Below are positions 45,895-57,364 of a stretch of DNA of 64,000 bases, piece by piece (the first letter of the stretch is position 1; the number at the start of each line of letters is the position of its first letter). The translations under genes and the position numbers were made by a program. The DNA comes from Haberlea rhodopensis (taxonomy: Eukaryota > Streptophyta > Magnoliopsida > Lamiales > Gesneriaceae). The stretch is from the NCBI GenBank assembly GCA_907163345.1, contig CAJQUN010001201.1, forward strand, positions 1 through 64,000. Reading direction: 5' to 3'. The notes under the pieces were generated by a model. The model saw only the letters and a list, made by a program, of their open reading frames with translations, ran no database searches and was not told the origin of the DNA.

Positions 45895-46527
45895 TGTAAG
45901 GTGTTCGTTCCGCTTTGAACGTCGATTGTTAACCTGCAATTACAACAAGAGAACAATCCACAGTATACAATTCACAAAGAACTATATAAATCAAATATCA
46001 AACAAGAGTAAGGGAATTGGGCTCAGGTCGAGCAGGGTTTCCTTTTACACGTCGTCACCGGGGAACCAAGGTATCGTAGCCAAAAGGTGGGAGACACACA
46101 CTGCCATAACAGACTCACGGCCACACACAGTGAGCTCCACCAGAAATCTAACCACAAAGGTCAAGACTCACGGCAGCCACCACCACTCTCACGTAGAAAG
46201 CTCACGGCCAACCACCACGATACACACACAGCGCACACAGCACCACGGCTACACCACAGGAACAGGGATGGAAAAAGGGGGAAACACTCAAGAGATTATC
46301 GGTTTTCAGGCTTTCCTCATCATGGAACAAATCCATGATTAATAGCAGCAAGGAAGACGAAGGGAAGAGAGCAAGTCCCAAGAATCTGGAGCAAGCCGAG
46401 GAGACACAAGAATGTTCTGGAATGGGGTAAGTGAACAGGTAGTGGCTGGAATGGGTAGTAAAGCAAAAGGCTTGCGAATAAAATAAGAAGGCCAAAGCCC
46501 AAATAGGTAATGGGCCAAAATCCAACA
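45895..46527 (-). repeat. LTR 3 of the tandem array
   Basis: 633 bp, the 5' LTR of body C. It is followed by CATTG at 46528-46532, matching the left flank of LTR 1. Confidence 0.92.
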
Positions 46528-46532
46528 CATTG

Positions 46533-47053
46533 ATCCTTTGAACTTCAAATCTTTGTAAAACATTGTTTGAATTAATTTAGAAAGATCTACCAAGTTAAAC
46601 TATATTAATTAAGTTATTTATGTGTAATCGTGATCTTTAAGATGGTTTTGATTTTAAAGTCGAAATTGAAAAATTATTTAGATTTCAATTTTATGATAAA
46701 CCCAATTTCAATTCACAACTTGAACTCTAAACTATAAAATCAGATGATTATGCGTATTGGTCTTGGAGATAACTGTTGCATGAAATTCTAAAATTGAATT
46801 TTCCCCCATTTGAATGGAGTTAGGTTTTACTATTGCAATAAAATAAAAAAATCAAAATCAAAATCAAACCCTAGTTCATGCACTTCTGAAATTCAGGCCC
46901 AATTTTTTTTTGTTTTTTGTTTTTGGGATCAATTGCCCAAGTTTTAAAATAGTTGAGAATATTTCCGTCTCACCATCCCCGCCGTACTCTCCACCGCCAT
47001 TGCTAGCCATGTTTGCTTGAAGGCATATAAAATTGTACTAGATTCCGCTCTGA
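46533..47053 (+). other. AT-rich region upstream of the PPR pseudogene
   Basis: No gene seen. It presumably includes the old promoter and leader of the PPR gene. A T/G-rich run lies at about 46907-46925. Confidence 0.4.
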
Positions 47054-48029
47054 ATGAATAAAAGAGCGATCTTGGCATGCCAATTATGCAGAACTCATCG
47101 CCAATTCTCCCGCAACATCTCTTCCAACTTAACTCCAGCGCTAGAATTATCAACCTGCATTGCAATGCTTCAATCATGTGCCCAGAATCAAGAAATTTGG
47201 CGAGGAAGAAAAATCCACGCACACATGTTCTCTTGTGGCCATCTTAATTCTGCTATTTCTTCTACTAGCCTTATCAGTATGTACGCTAAGTGTAATTCTA
47301 TTGATGATGCTTTATCTGTTTTTTATGAGTCTACTCATGTTCATAACATATTTGTTTATAATTCTATCATATCTGGCTTAACCATCAATGACATGCCAAC
47401 TGAAGCTTTTGACTTGTACTGTAAGATGCGACTGTTAGGTGTAGCTCCTGATAAGTTTACTTTCCCTTGTGTAATTGACGCTGTCCAGTTTCTGTGGGTT
47501 TGAAAAATATTCATGGTTTGTTGTTTAAACATGGGCTGAAGTTCGATTTGTTTATAGGGAGTGCACTGGTGCATAGTTTTTTGAAGTTTGGATTGATTAA
47601 TGAGGCAGTTGAAGTGTTTGATAGATTGCCTGAGAGAGATGATATTGTGCTTTGGAATGCTATGATTAATGGGAACATGCATATTGGGGAGTTTGGTAAG
47701 GCCTTGACGACTTTTAGGATGATGGGACATTCGTATCAAAACTAATAAATTCACTATAACTGGCGTACTATCGGCTCTTGCATTGGCTGGAGAGGTTGAT
47801 AATGGCAAGGTATTTCTCGCATTTGCAATAAAAATGGGGTATGATTTGGGTATTGCCGTTTCAAATGCGTTGATTGATATGTATGGAAAATGCAGGCAGC
47901 TTGCAGATGCATTGAAGGTCTTTGAGAGCGGGATTGAGAAGGATATCTAGTCATGGAACACCATTATAAGTGTTTATGAGCAATGTGGCGATCATGATGG
48001 AGCTTTGAGGCTTTTTAAGGGTATGTTAA

Positions 48030-48237
48030 TGTTGATAAGATAGGATTTGAATTTAAATATTTGTGATTAAGTTTGATAAGATTATGGTAGGATAAGTTTA
48101 TCTTCAGATTTAGTAGGATTTGTTTTTTTGATTCATTTATCTCTATTTAAGTGACCAATTGTACACAAGTTTGCTTATTGAGAAATAAGAAAAAAGAAGG
48201 GCTTTACATCCTTCAAAGAATATCTCAAATATCTTCA
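48030..48237 (+). repeat. 5' LTR of the PPR-inserted copia
   Basis: 208 bp, TGTTGATAAG...ATCTTCA, identical at both ends to 52579-52786. Confidence 0.93.
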
Positions 48238-48282
48238 TGGTATCAGAGCCAGCGACCATTCAAGGTTCATCATAACTTTGCA

Positions 48283-50010
48283 ATGGTCGGATCTGGGAGT
48301 GGATCATCCTCCACGTCTACTATCGACGGAAAATCTCCCTCGGCCACCATTCATATCCCCGACGCATCTCTTCATATCACGCTCCATAAATTTAATGGGA
48401 AGAATTTTCTTGAGTGGGCACAGTCCGTGCGTCTCGTAATTGAAGGAAAGGGAAAACTCGGTTTTTTATCTGGCGAAACTCCATCCCCTGAACCATCTGA
48501 TGCAACATATGGTCAATGGCGGGCGGATAATGCCATGGTCATGGCTTGGCTGATAAATTCAATGGACCAAGCCATTGGTAAACCATTTCTATTTCTCCCT
48601 ACAACCCACGATATCTGGGATGCGGTGCGGGAAACGTACTCGGATGTCGATAATTCTACACAATTATATGAGTTGCATACTCGAATATGGCGGGTTCAAC
48701 AAGGTAATCGAGACGTTACCTCGTATTATAATGAATTATTGATTCTGTGGCAGGAACTTGACATGCTCGATGTTGAGGAATGGGCGAATCCAAAAGACTG
48801 CATGCGCTACAAAACCAAAATTGAGAGTGGTCGTATATTTGTTTTTTTGGCTGGCCTCAACAAAGATCTTGATGAATCTCGTGGTCGTCTTCTATCTCGA
48901 AAACCATTGCCCAGCCTTCGGGAAGTGTTTTCCGAAATTAGGCGTGAAGAAATGCGTCGCCTAATCATGCTGAGCCGTGATGTTCCTCCATCTCTGCCCG
49001 AGGGATCTGCTCTTGTAAGTCGGGATTCCTCGTCTGATTTGTTTCGGCGTGATGGGAAGAAGAAGCCTTGGTGTGAAAAATGCAACAAACCTTGGCACAC
49101 CATTGATACGTGCTGGGAAATTCATGGGCGCCCACCACATATTAAGAAGAGATATGACACAAGGCACGCTACTCCTGGCCATGCCTTTCAAACAAGTACA
49201 GACATCTCCAGCCAGCAATCATCTCTTCAGGAATCGCTTCCATTCACAAAGGATCATATCTAGCAGTTGTACAAAATGTTTGAATCTCGTTTAGGTCAAT
49301 CTACCTCCACTTCGTCCTGTTCTTTAGCACAAACAAGTATCTCCTCCGTTTTTATAGCCCATCATATCCCCAAAATTTTTTGGATCCTTGACTCTGGTGC
49401 TACAGACCACATGACTGGTTCCTCGGATTTTTTTACTACCTATGCACCATGCGCAGGGAACCAACGGGTAAAAATTGCTGATGGTTCCTTTGCTTCGATT
49501 GCCGGGAAAGGCACTATCCCTGTATCCCCCACATATTCTCTAAAGAATGTCTTACACGTTCCCCTACTTTCTTATAATATTTTGTCGGTTAGTAAACTCA
49601 CACATGATCTTAATTGCCGTATCATTTTTTCATCCTCTCATTGTGAGTTTCAGGATTTAGCCTCGAGGACGATGATTGGCAATGCTAGACAGGACCGTGG
49701 ACTCTACCTCTTTGACGCTACCTCTTCTCTATCACGTCCTGACAATAAATTATGTCTTCATTCAATTTCTGTTTCTAGTGATATTATGTTATGGCATCAA
49801 CGGCTAGGACACCCGAACTTTGATTATTTACGCAGATTGTTTCCAAATTTTTCTCTTAATAAATCAGCTTCTCCTTTATATTGTGAATCATGTGAATTAT
49901 CCAAACATCACCGTACTACGTTTCCATCTGAAAAATATAAAGAATCAACACCTTTTCACATTATTCATAGTGATGTTTGGGGACCTTGCAGGGTTAAAAC
50001 TTTTTCATAA
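48283..50010 (+). pseudogene. gag: Gag and protease of the PPR-inserted copia
   Basis: ATG 48283 starts MVGSGSGSSSTS; the Gag (UBN2-like) body reads HKFNGKNFLEWAQSVRLVI. A zinc-knuckle-like WCEKCNKPWHTIDTCWEIHG is near the end. An in-frame TAG at 49261-49263 interrupts it, and the same frame goes on through the protease site FWILDSGATDHMTG and the GAG_pre-integrase finger (WHQRLGHPNFDYL, CESCELSKHH) to a TAA at 50008-50010. Confidence 0.85.
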
Positions 50011-51138
50011 AAACGCTGGTTTATCACCTTTATTGATGATCATTCTCGCATCACCTGGGTTTTCCTTTTAAAGGACAAGTCGGAAGCTGGCATGGTATTT
50101 CAAATTTTTTTTCAGATGGTTCGAAACCAATTTCAGGCATCAATTCAAATTTTTTGCAGTGACAATGGCACAGAGTATTTTAATCACCTTTTAGGTGATT
50201 TCTTTACTCAACATGGCATTATTCACCAAAGTTCGTGTCCGCATACTCCCCAACAAAGTGGGGTTGCGGAACGCAAAAATAAACACCTTCTTGAAGTTGC
50301 CAGAGCTATTAGTTTTCAAACTAAGGTACCTAATTATCTGTGGGGTGATGCAATTTTAACTGCTGCGTATTTAATTAATCGCTTACCTAGCCGGGTTTTG
50401 AACTTCCATTCTCCTCTGAATATTTTTTCAAAAACTTTTCCTCACTCACGACTTATATCCGATGTCCCCCTCAAAATTTTTGGAAGTGTGGCTTTCGTCC
50501 ATAATCATGACTCCAAACTTTCTAAACTTGATCCAAGAGCAATTAAATGTATTTTTGTTGGTTATTCTGCGAATCAGCGTGGATTCAAGTGTTTTGATCC
50601 CTTGACACAAAAATATTTTGTCTCTATGGACGTTACCTTTTTTGAAGGACAATCGTTTCACACCTCTCATCTTCAGGGGGAGAATTCTGATACAACTACA
50701 AAACAAATTGAAGATGATATTTTTCACACTATTACAGTAGATTTTAAACAAAATCTTTTTCTGCCAAATCATAATTCCACGGTTACAGGGATAGATGATC
50801 AAAGATGTGATATTGTTTATACCAGGAGAAGAGACACAAAGAGAGGGGGAGACACGGTTCAACTACAGAGTCATGAATTAACTTCGGGTCATAATCCTGA
50901 AAAGTCAAGCCCAGGTACTTTTCACACAATTCCTCCCAATGATAATAATTTACCCATTGCTCAGAGAAAAGGGGTCCGAATGTGCACAAAACACCCTATC
51001 TCAAATTTTGTATCCTATAACAGTTTGTCACCTTCCTACTCGAGTTTTATCTCTCAGATTGACACCATTAGTATTCCAAACACCGTACAAGAAGCTCTAA
51101 TGACACCAGAAGAAAAATGGTACTTGGGAGAAGGTTGA
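50011..51138 (+). pseudogene. pol: Integrase of the PPR-inserted copia
   Basis: Same frame as Gag after the TAA: FITFIDDHSRITWVFL, CSDNGTEYFN, GVAERKNKHLLEVAR. The C-terminal part (RKGVRMCTKHPISNFVSYNSLS) marks the copia link region. The frame is lost near 51115, where about a dozen codons normally present before NGTWE appear to be missing. Confidence 0.83.
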
Positions 51139-52571
51139 TCTACCCAGTGGAAAACCAGTTGTCGGATGTAGGTGGGTGTTTACAACAAAATTTAACTCGG
51201 ATGGTATGTTGGAACGGTATAAAGCTCGCCTTGTTGCTAAAGGCTTTACTCAGACATATGGCATTGACTATACTGATACTTTTTGACCTGTGGCCAAGCT
51301 TAATACCATTCGTGTAATTCTCTCTATTGCCTCTAATCTAGATTGGCCACTAAACCAATTAGATGTAAAAAATGCCTTTTTAAATGGAGAATTGGAGGAG
51401 GAGATATACATGGAACCACCACCTGGATACGCAAATGAGTTTGAGTCTAAAGTATGCAGGTTGAGAAAATCACTCTATGGGCTAAAACAGTCTCCTAGAG
51501 CATGGTTTGAAAGGTTCACCAAGTTTGTTAAAAGTCAGGGATATTCTCAAGGGCAATCTGATCATACTCTCTTCACTAGAAATTCAAATTCAAACAAAAT
51601 CTCTATACTCATTGTGTATGTTGATGATATTATACTAACAGGAGATGACGTTGAAGAGATGAACAGACTAAAAAAAGGGTTGGCAGAAGAATTTGAAATG
51701 AAAGATTTGGGCCAACTAAAATATTTCCTAGGGATGGAGGTGGCAAGATCAGAGAAGGGGATTACTGTATCCCAAAGAAAGTATACCCTGGATATTCTAA
51801 AGGAAACTGGAATGAGCGGATGTAAGCCATCAGATACTCCTATTGAGGCAAAAGCAAAATTAGGAGATATCAAAGATGGTGTTCCAGTAGATATAGGAAG
51901 ATATCAAAGATTAGTGGGGAAACTAATTTATCTTTCTCACACTCGACCGGATATTGCATTTGCAGTAAGTGTGGTAAGTCAATATATGCACTCTCCAGTC
52001 CAACAACATCTTGAAGCTGTGTATCGTGTTCTAAGATACTTAAAGGAGACTCCGGGGAAAGGATTGTTCTTTGGCAAAGGTGAAAAAAGGGGAATAGAGG
52101 CTTACACTGATGCAGACTGGGCAGGATCAATTACTGATCGGAGATCTACAACAGGTTATTGCACATTTGTATGGGGCAACTTGGTGACATGGAAAAGCAA
52201 GAAACAAAGTGTTGTTGCTAGAAGCAGTGCTGAAGCCGAATTCAGATCTATGGCTCAAGGAGTGTGTGAAGTACTGTGGCTAAAACGGGTTATGGAAGAA
52301 CTGCACAAGGCAATAAATCTCCCAATAAAGCTTTTTTGTGATAATAAAGCTGCTATCAGTATTGTTCATAATCCGGTTATGCATGAAAACCAAACACATT
52401 GAAATTGACAAACATTTCATTAAAGAAAAACTTGAAGGTGGAGTGATTTGCATCTCTTTTGTTCCAAGTAAGTTACAAGCCGCAGACGTTCTGACAAAGG
52501 GGTTATCAAAACAAGAGTTTGAAGAACAAGTTGACAAGTTGGGAATGATAGACATTTTCTTACCAACTTGA
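51117..52571 (+). pseudogene. pol: RT and RNase H of the PPR-inserted copia
   Basis: RT reads from WEKVDLPSGKPVVGCRWVF near 51130, with a TGA near 51286 where the usual sequence has FAPVAK, then an open stretch 51290-52402 with YVDD at 51617-51628 and RNase H (AYTDADWAGS, RSSAEAEFRSMAQG). A one-base change near 52385 shifts the end, which finishes as KLGMIDIFLPT at 52571, seven bases before the 3' LTR. Confidence 0.87.
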
Positions 52572-52578
52572 GGGGGAG

Positions 52579-52786
52579 TGTTGATAAGATAGGATTTGAA
52601 TTTAAATATTTGTGATTAAGTTTGATAAGATTATGGTAGGATAAGTTTATCTTTAGATTTAGTAGGATTTGTTTTTTTGATTCATTTATCTCTATTTAAG
52701 TGACCAATTGTACACAAGTTTGATTATTGAGAAATAAGAAAAAAGAAGGGCTTTACATCCTTCAAAGAATATCTCAAATATCTTCA
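52579..52786 (+). repeat. 3' LTR of the PPR-inserted copia
   Basis: 208 bp; preceded by GAGGGGGAG and followed by GTTAAGCTCTAAG, where the PPR coding sequence resumes. Confidence 0.93.
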
Positions 52787-53691
52787 GTTAAGCTCTAAGT
52801 TTCAGCCAGATTCAGTGACTGTCGCTGCTGCGCTTCCTGCTTGCTCACATTTAGCAGCACTGACACATGGTAGAGAGGTTCATGGCTATATGATTATGCG
52901 TGGATTGGTCAAGGCTGGTAGTACATACATCGGAAATGAATTATGGATATGTATGCAAAATGTCGGAGTATGAGAGAGGCATACTTGGTTTTTGACAAGA
53001 TAAAAGTTAAGGATGTGGCTTCATGGAACATTATGGTAATGGGATATGGTATGCATGGGTATGGAAATGAGGCATTGGATCTGTTTTATCGCATGTGTGA
53101 GTTTGGGTTGAAGCCCGATGAGATATCATTCATCGGAGTATTAGCAGCCTGTAGCCATGCTGGATTTGTGGGCCAAGGCCAAGAACTTCTCGCAGAAATG
53201 CTGCCTCAATATGGTGTCACTCCAGCTATCGAGCATTATGCATGAGTGATCTACATGCTTGGTCGAGCTGGACAGTGGAGGGGGCCTTTAAGTTGTTGTC
53301 AAAAATGCCAATCAAACATAATCTAGTGGTGTGGAGGACATTCTTGGGCGCATGCCGCCTATATGGAAATGCTAACCTGGCTGAGGTTGCGGCCCAACAG
53401 GTGCTTGAGCTTGACCCAGAGCATTGTGGAAATTACATTTTGATGTCAAATATGTATGGAGAGGCTGGAAGATATGAAGAGATGGCAAACTTGAGAAAAA
53501 CGATGAAGCAACATGATGTGAAGAAGTCACCTGGTTGCAGCTGGATTGAACTTGGAAATGGCATGCATGTGTTTTTTACTGGTGATAGAACCCATCCTGA
53601 AGAATCCGTTGTTCATGAAGGATTAGATTTACTAACAGCATGTTTCAGCGAGCATGGCTGCATGTTGGACGCCATGGAAAGTTGTGTTTAG

Positions 53692-55529
53692 AAGTTAACA
53701 AGTGACTGATGGTATTGAAGATAATAATTCCTGAAATTGTCACTCCTAATGGTTACTTTGTTGGTTATTAACTGGGACGCAAAGGAGCACACCAAGGTGA
53801 GTGTCATTGATTGAATTCATTAAACTGGTAGATTATTTGTAAGTTAATATTGTAGCATATTCTTAATTATTACTGAGGCTAATCTAATGTTGTTAGGTGG
53901 CTTTCGTCAATTGACGGTTGAGTTCATGTCACTCGTAAAGAGATTGAACAACAAAATGCGTATTGTTGGACTGGGTGTTGCGGAGAATTTTTCATATCCA
54001 CCCCGCTCCCTGCACCATTTTTTATAGGTTAGACATAGTATTCATTGCTGGTCTATTCATTCATTCGTACCAGGTTACTGTGTGAAGATATATATGGCTG
54101 TCTCACTTGTGCTCTTTTAGTTGGAAGTCCTAACTTTTTACTGAAAGCGCGTTCCATCTATTAATATAATTATATTTTATATAAAAAGTTACTATAATAT
54201 ATTAAAATTTATTTTAGCATCGAATACTAGTATCATATAATTTAACATTTTACTATATATTGATATTCAAATACACTTATTCTAACAATTCCATTAGGCT
54301 CGGATTGGATTTCAAATCTTTAATACAAATACATCTAAATTGTTTGGCTAATTTAGAAAACATGAGTTTCAATCTTCGATTTTAAGGTACTTTTTTTAAC
54401 AATACCAAGGTATTTCAAATTCAAAATTGTTAAATCCAAATTTTTAAATATATTATTGGAATGAGATCCTTCAATTCAAATGGAACATTAATGATATTCA
54501 GATCTCTTACAGAAATATATGATGCTTTGCAGCAATTAACATCAAAGTGTAAAAAAATATGTAGGAAATATAAGTAGAAAATTTTAGCCATTGATTTTTT
54601 TGTGGTAAAAAAAGGTAATTCTTCTGGTATGACGTATAACATCTCAAATCATGATTCATGAAAGCTTCTTCTCATTGGTTATGTTTGGGTTGAGTGACAG
54701 TGATTAGTAATCTTAGATTTATTTTTTAATGCCATGTTTAGTTTGCATAATTGAAAAAAGTTATTTCATCATATTTATCACACTTTATAGCAAAATGACA
54801 TATATAGAATTTCCCAGATTTTTTTACTATTTAAAATTTGAAACTCCTACCAAAAACTTCAACTTATTTCTTATAATTTAATCCCAAAAATTTCAAATTT
54901 CGTCCGAAATTTGAAATCCCAGCCAAATAAAACTCACATTTTCTATGGTATTTTAGTCATTTTACCAAAAAAAATTAATCCACAATGTTATTATCCAAAC
55001 CAAACACCATATAAATTAGCACACTATATTATTTATAATTATCTCATAATTTTAATCATTACATTATTTATCACATCCTGCAAACCAAACGAACTCAGTA
55101 AGTAAACTATCCTTCAAAGAATCAAAAGTCTCCGTGAAGGGCATAACCGTCATTCAATGCACTTGGAGAAAGGCGAAAAATCTATAATTTGAAAATAGTA
55201 TATATGGGATGCATTTGCTTCAATAAGTAATCCTAAGATTAATTATTTATTCTTAGGTTGTGTTCGGCTCATATGATTAAGATGGATTAGATTATTTAAA
55301 AAGCCCAAAATATTCGGGTGGCCCATGATAAATAGAGAAATAGAGGTATGAGCCATCATTAGTGGGTGGTGTGATGTCTACCCATTTATGTACAGTAAGC
55401 TGGATTCCCTCAGCATTTTCACACATTTACCCCTCGTATAATATTTTATTTCTCACAATGTTCAGTCACCATCATCTTGCTATCTCTGAAGAAGCTGTGA
55501 AAATGAGATTCAACGGTTTCGCTTGGAAC
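53692..55529. other. AT-rich intergenic region
   Basis: I see no gene, RNA or clear mobile element. From about 54290 to 55090 short phrases meaning 'CAAATTTGAAATC' and 'GCCAAATAAAAC/CCAAACGAAC' recur in both orientations, hinting at old MITE remnants, but I could not define ends. Confidence 0.35.
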
Positions 55530-55923
55530 ATGGAGACCTGGAGGTGGTTGTGGTTTAGGTGGTTGTGGTTAGGGTCATTGTGGAGGGTTTGATGCTGGTG
55601 GTGCTGCCGAAGGAGGAATTGGAGGGGGTGGTGCAGGAGGATATGGACTTGATGGTGGTTCCGGTTCAGGTGGAGGATTTGGTGTTGGTATGGGAGTCGG
55701 TGGGGGAGGTGCTGCTGGGGGTGGTCTTGGGGGGAGAGGAGGATTTGGCGGGGGAGGAGATGGTGTTGCAGGATATGGATGGGGATTTGGGGGAGGTGGA
55801 TGTGGATGTGGTGGTTCTGGATGTGTTTTTGGGCGCGGTGGTGGATTTGGGGTTGGAGGTGGAGGTGGAGGTCGAGTGAAAAGACTCTTGAAACATTTTG
55901 TGGACATATTATGTGTGTTGTAA
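55530..55923 (+). pseudogene. Glycine-rich protein remnant
   Basis: One frame reads almost only glycine with aromatic and cysteine residues (GGGCGLGGCG, then a TAG at about 55574, then GHCGGFDAGGAAEGGIGG...), ending RVKRLLKHFVDILCVL at 55923. The composition fits plant glycine-rich proteins. No ATG opens this frame upstream and I see no signal peptide, so it may be a decayed copy or the last exon of an unrecognised gene. The reverse strand's proline-rich ORF is its complement. Confidence 0.45.
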
Positions 55924-56043
55924 CATTTTGTATTACAGATCAACGAGAGAACCTATTATTGTAGTGTAACTTTGGTGTATTTTAGGTTCCTATTTTGACA
56001 CAAATTTGATTATTCATTCGTTTTCCATTCTCCGAAATCAGAA

Positions 56044-56271
56044 ATGGCAAGCGATACGGACCGCAAAGGGGAACCGTTGCTGCTACTGCCGCCAACCTTC
56101 ATCGGATTAGAACAACGGCCTGTAGGTGGAGCAAGTGGAACCATGCTGCTGTTCTACATTGATGATGCTCCAGGACTCAAGATTTCTCCCAATGTTGTGC
56201 TCGTGATGAGCATTGGTTTCATAGCTTTTGTTGCAATTCTCCATGTCAATGGTATTATCCGTGGAGAGTAG
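56044..56271 (+). CDS. Sec61-beta-like subunit of the ER translocon, 75 residues
   Basis: Sec61 beta is a tail-anchored partner of the Sec61 channel in the ER membrane. Residues 32-68 match the family closely: the MLLFYIDDAPGLKISP cytosolic segment followed by one membrane span (50-68). The ORF is intact and intronless, as is normal for plant Sec61 beta genes. The N-terminus lacks the usual alanine/arginine-rich start and the tail (NGIIRGE) is shorter and less basic than the usual GKLYR-type end. It may be a functional divergent paralogue or a retrocopy whose ends have drifted. Confidence 0.8.
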   Translation: MASDTDRKGEPLLLLPPTFIGLEQRPVGGASGTMLLFYIDDAPGLKISPNVVLVMSIGFIAFVAILHVNGIIRGE

Positions 56272-56763
56272 CACGTTGAAATTTTTTTTACGGCAAATCA
56301 TCAGAAAGTTAATGCATGGGATCAGAAGCTTTTCTTGGAAATGGGCTGCTCTCTACGTAGATATGACATTGTTTGTCTTTGAATTATTTGACAGAAACCA
56401 AGTAATTAGAAATGTAGAAACATGATGAAAAGTTGTCTTGACATTTTTCACTTTTGATTGGTGTTAAAAAAATCAATAACTATTGTTGAAAGGAACTAAA
56501 TTGTTGACAATGATCATTAATTTGTCTGCATCATTATTAATTTTTTTCATACAACATTTATTTCTTTTAATCAGTTTTAGCGAATTTATTTTTATTGTCA
56601 AATGTAAAAACAAAAACAAAAAGCAATAATAAGACAAGAAGAAAAACAATGAAACACAAATTACCTGCAATTTGTACATGTAAAATGATAACGAAGAGAA
56701 AAAGGTTTGAATTACTGAATTAATTAATTCAGGGTTATTTTAGGTATTTCATATAATTTGTAA
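56272..56763. other. Intergenic, AT-rich
   Basis: 3' flank of the Sec61-beta-like gene. No gene or clear repeat was seen; the stretch 56473-56680 is low-complexity T/A. Confidence 0.4.
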
Positions 56764-56771
56764 ATATAATC

Positions 56772-57356
56772 TAGGAATGGCAATGTGACGGGTCCAAACC
56801 CAGACCCGTATTGAACCCGCCCCACCGGGGCGGATCTAAACCCGCTTCAACCGGGTTTAGAAGCGGGGCGGGGCGGGTCCTGGGATTGACCGAACGCGCC
56901 ACGGACCCGCCCCGTTATACATTTTTATTTTTAAAAAAAAAATTGATATCGATTATACATTTTACTTCTTTGATTGAACAATAAAGTGTCATTATTTAAT
57001 TTTATATCAAAATTAATGTGTTCATGTTAAAGAAGTTGGACATTTTGAAGGAAATAAGAGCAAATTAATAAATATTTAGTAGCTTAAAGATAGTTTTATA
57101 ATGCTTATTATAAATATTTACTAGAGAAAACATGAAATTTAATCACAAAACTCAACTTTTGTGTTTCAAAATTGATTCTAACTAAATTGTTTTTTTTAAA
57201 AATAAAAAGTAAAAAAATTTGGAAGCGGGGCGGGGCGGGTAAACCCACTGGGTTCGCGGGTCTAAGCGGGGCGGGGCGGGTCCGGGTTTTATGTGTAGCG
57301 GGGCGGGTCCTGGGATTAGCCAAACCCGTCTCATACCCGCCCCGTTGCCATTCCTA
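56772..57356. mobile_element. hAT-type MITE with GC-rich ends
   Basis: 585 bp with terminal inverted repeats TAGGAATGGCAA at the left and TTGCCATTCCTA at the right. An exact 8-bp duplication ATATAATC flanks it (56764-56771, 57357-57364), the length typical of hAT elements. Both ends carry runs of GGGGCGGGGCGGG-type sequence and GACCCG phrases in opposite orientation, while the 250-bp core is AT-rich and non-coding. No transposase is present. Confidence 0.85.
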
Positions 57357-57364
57357 ATATAATC

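Larger units (their letters stand above)
26472..46527 (-). mobile_element. Tandem copia array: LTR-body-LTR-body-LTR with one target duplication
   Basis: Three LTRs of about 635 bp (26472-27106, 40502-41136, 45895-46527) alternate with two copies of the same copia body on the minus strand. CATTG occurs immediately before the first LTR (26467-26471) and immediately after the last (46528-46532). The middle LTR has a primer site on one side and a polypurine tract on the other, with no target duplication. The first body (between LTRs 1 and 2) is further split by another copia element at 30272-38942. Confidence 0.92.
48030..52786 (+). mobile_element. Copia element inserted in the PPR gene
   Basis: LTRs of 208 bp (48030-48237 and 52579-52786) differ at about two sites. 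GTTAA is duplicated (48025-48029, 52787-52791). The primer site TGGTATCAGAGCC starts at 48238 and the polypurine tract GAGGGGGAG ends at 52578. The small LTR and 4.8-kb size are ordinary for copia. Confidence 0.95.
47054..53691 (+). pseudogene. PPR protein gene (PLS class, E/E+ type), split by a copia element
   Basis: Pentatricopeptide proteins bind organelle RNA, usually for editing when they carry an E domain. Coding remains are 47054-48029 and 52792-53691. Motifs include LISMYAKCNSIDDALSVF, NSIISGLTINDMPTEAFDLY, ALIDMYGKCRQLADALKVF, NIMVMGYGMHGYGNEALDLF, and the E/E+ end KKSPGCSWIELGNGMHVFFTGD. The copia insertion breaks KGM-LSSKFQPDSV exactly in frame. Independent damage: frame changes near 47490, 47735, 52940 and 53282, a TAG at 47948-47950 and a TGA at 53243-53245. 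N-terminal targeting looks plausible (MNKRAILACQLCRTHRQFSRN) but is untested. No DYW tail was seen. Confidence 0.88.

Noticed and set aside
55575..55943. Proline-rich ORF on the minus strand
   Set aside because: It is the reverse complement of the glycine-rich frame and has no motif of its own.
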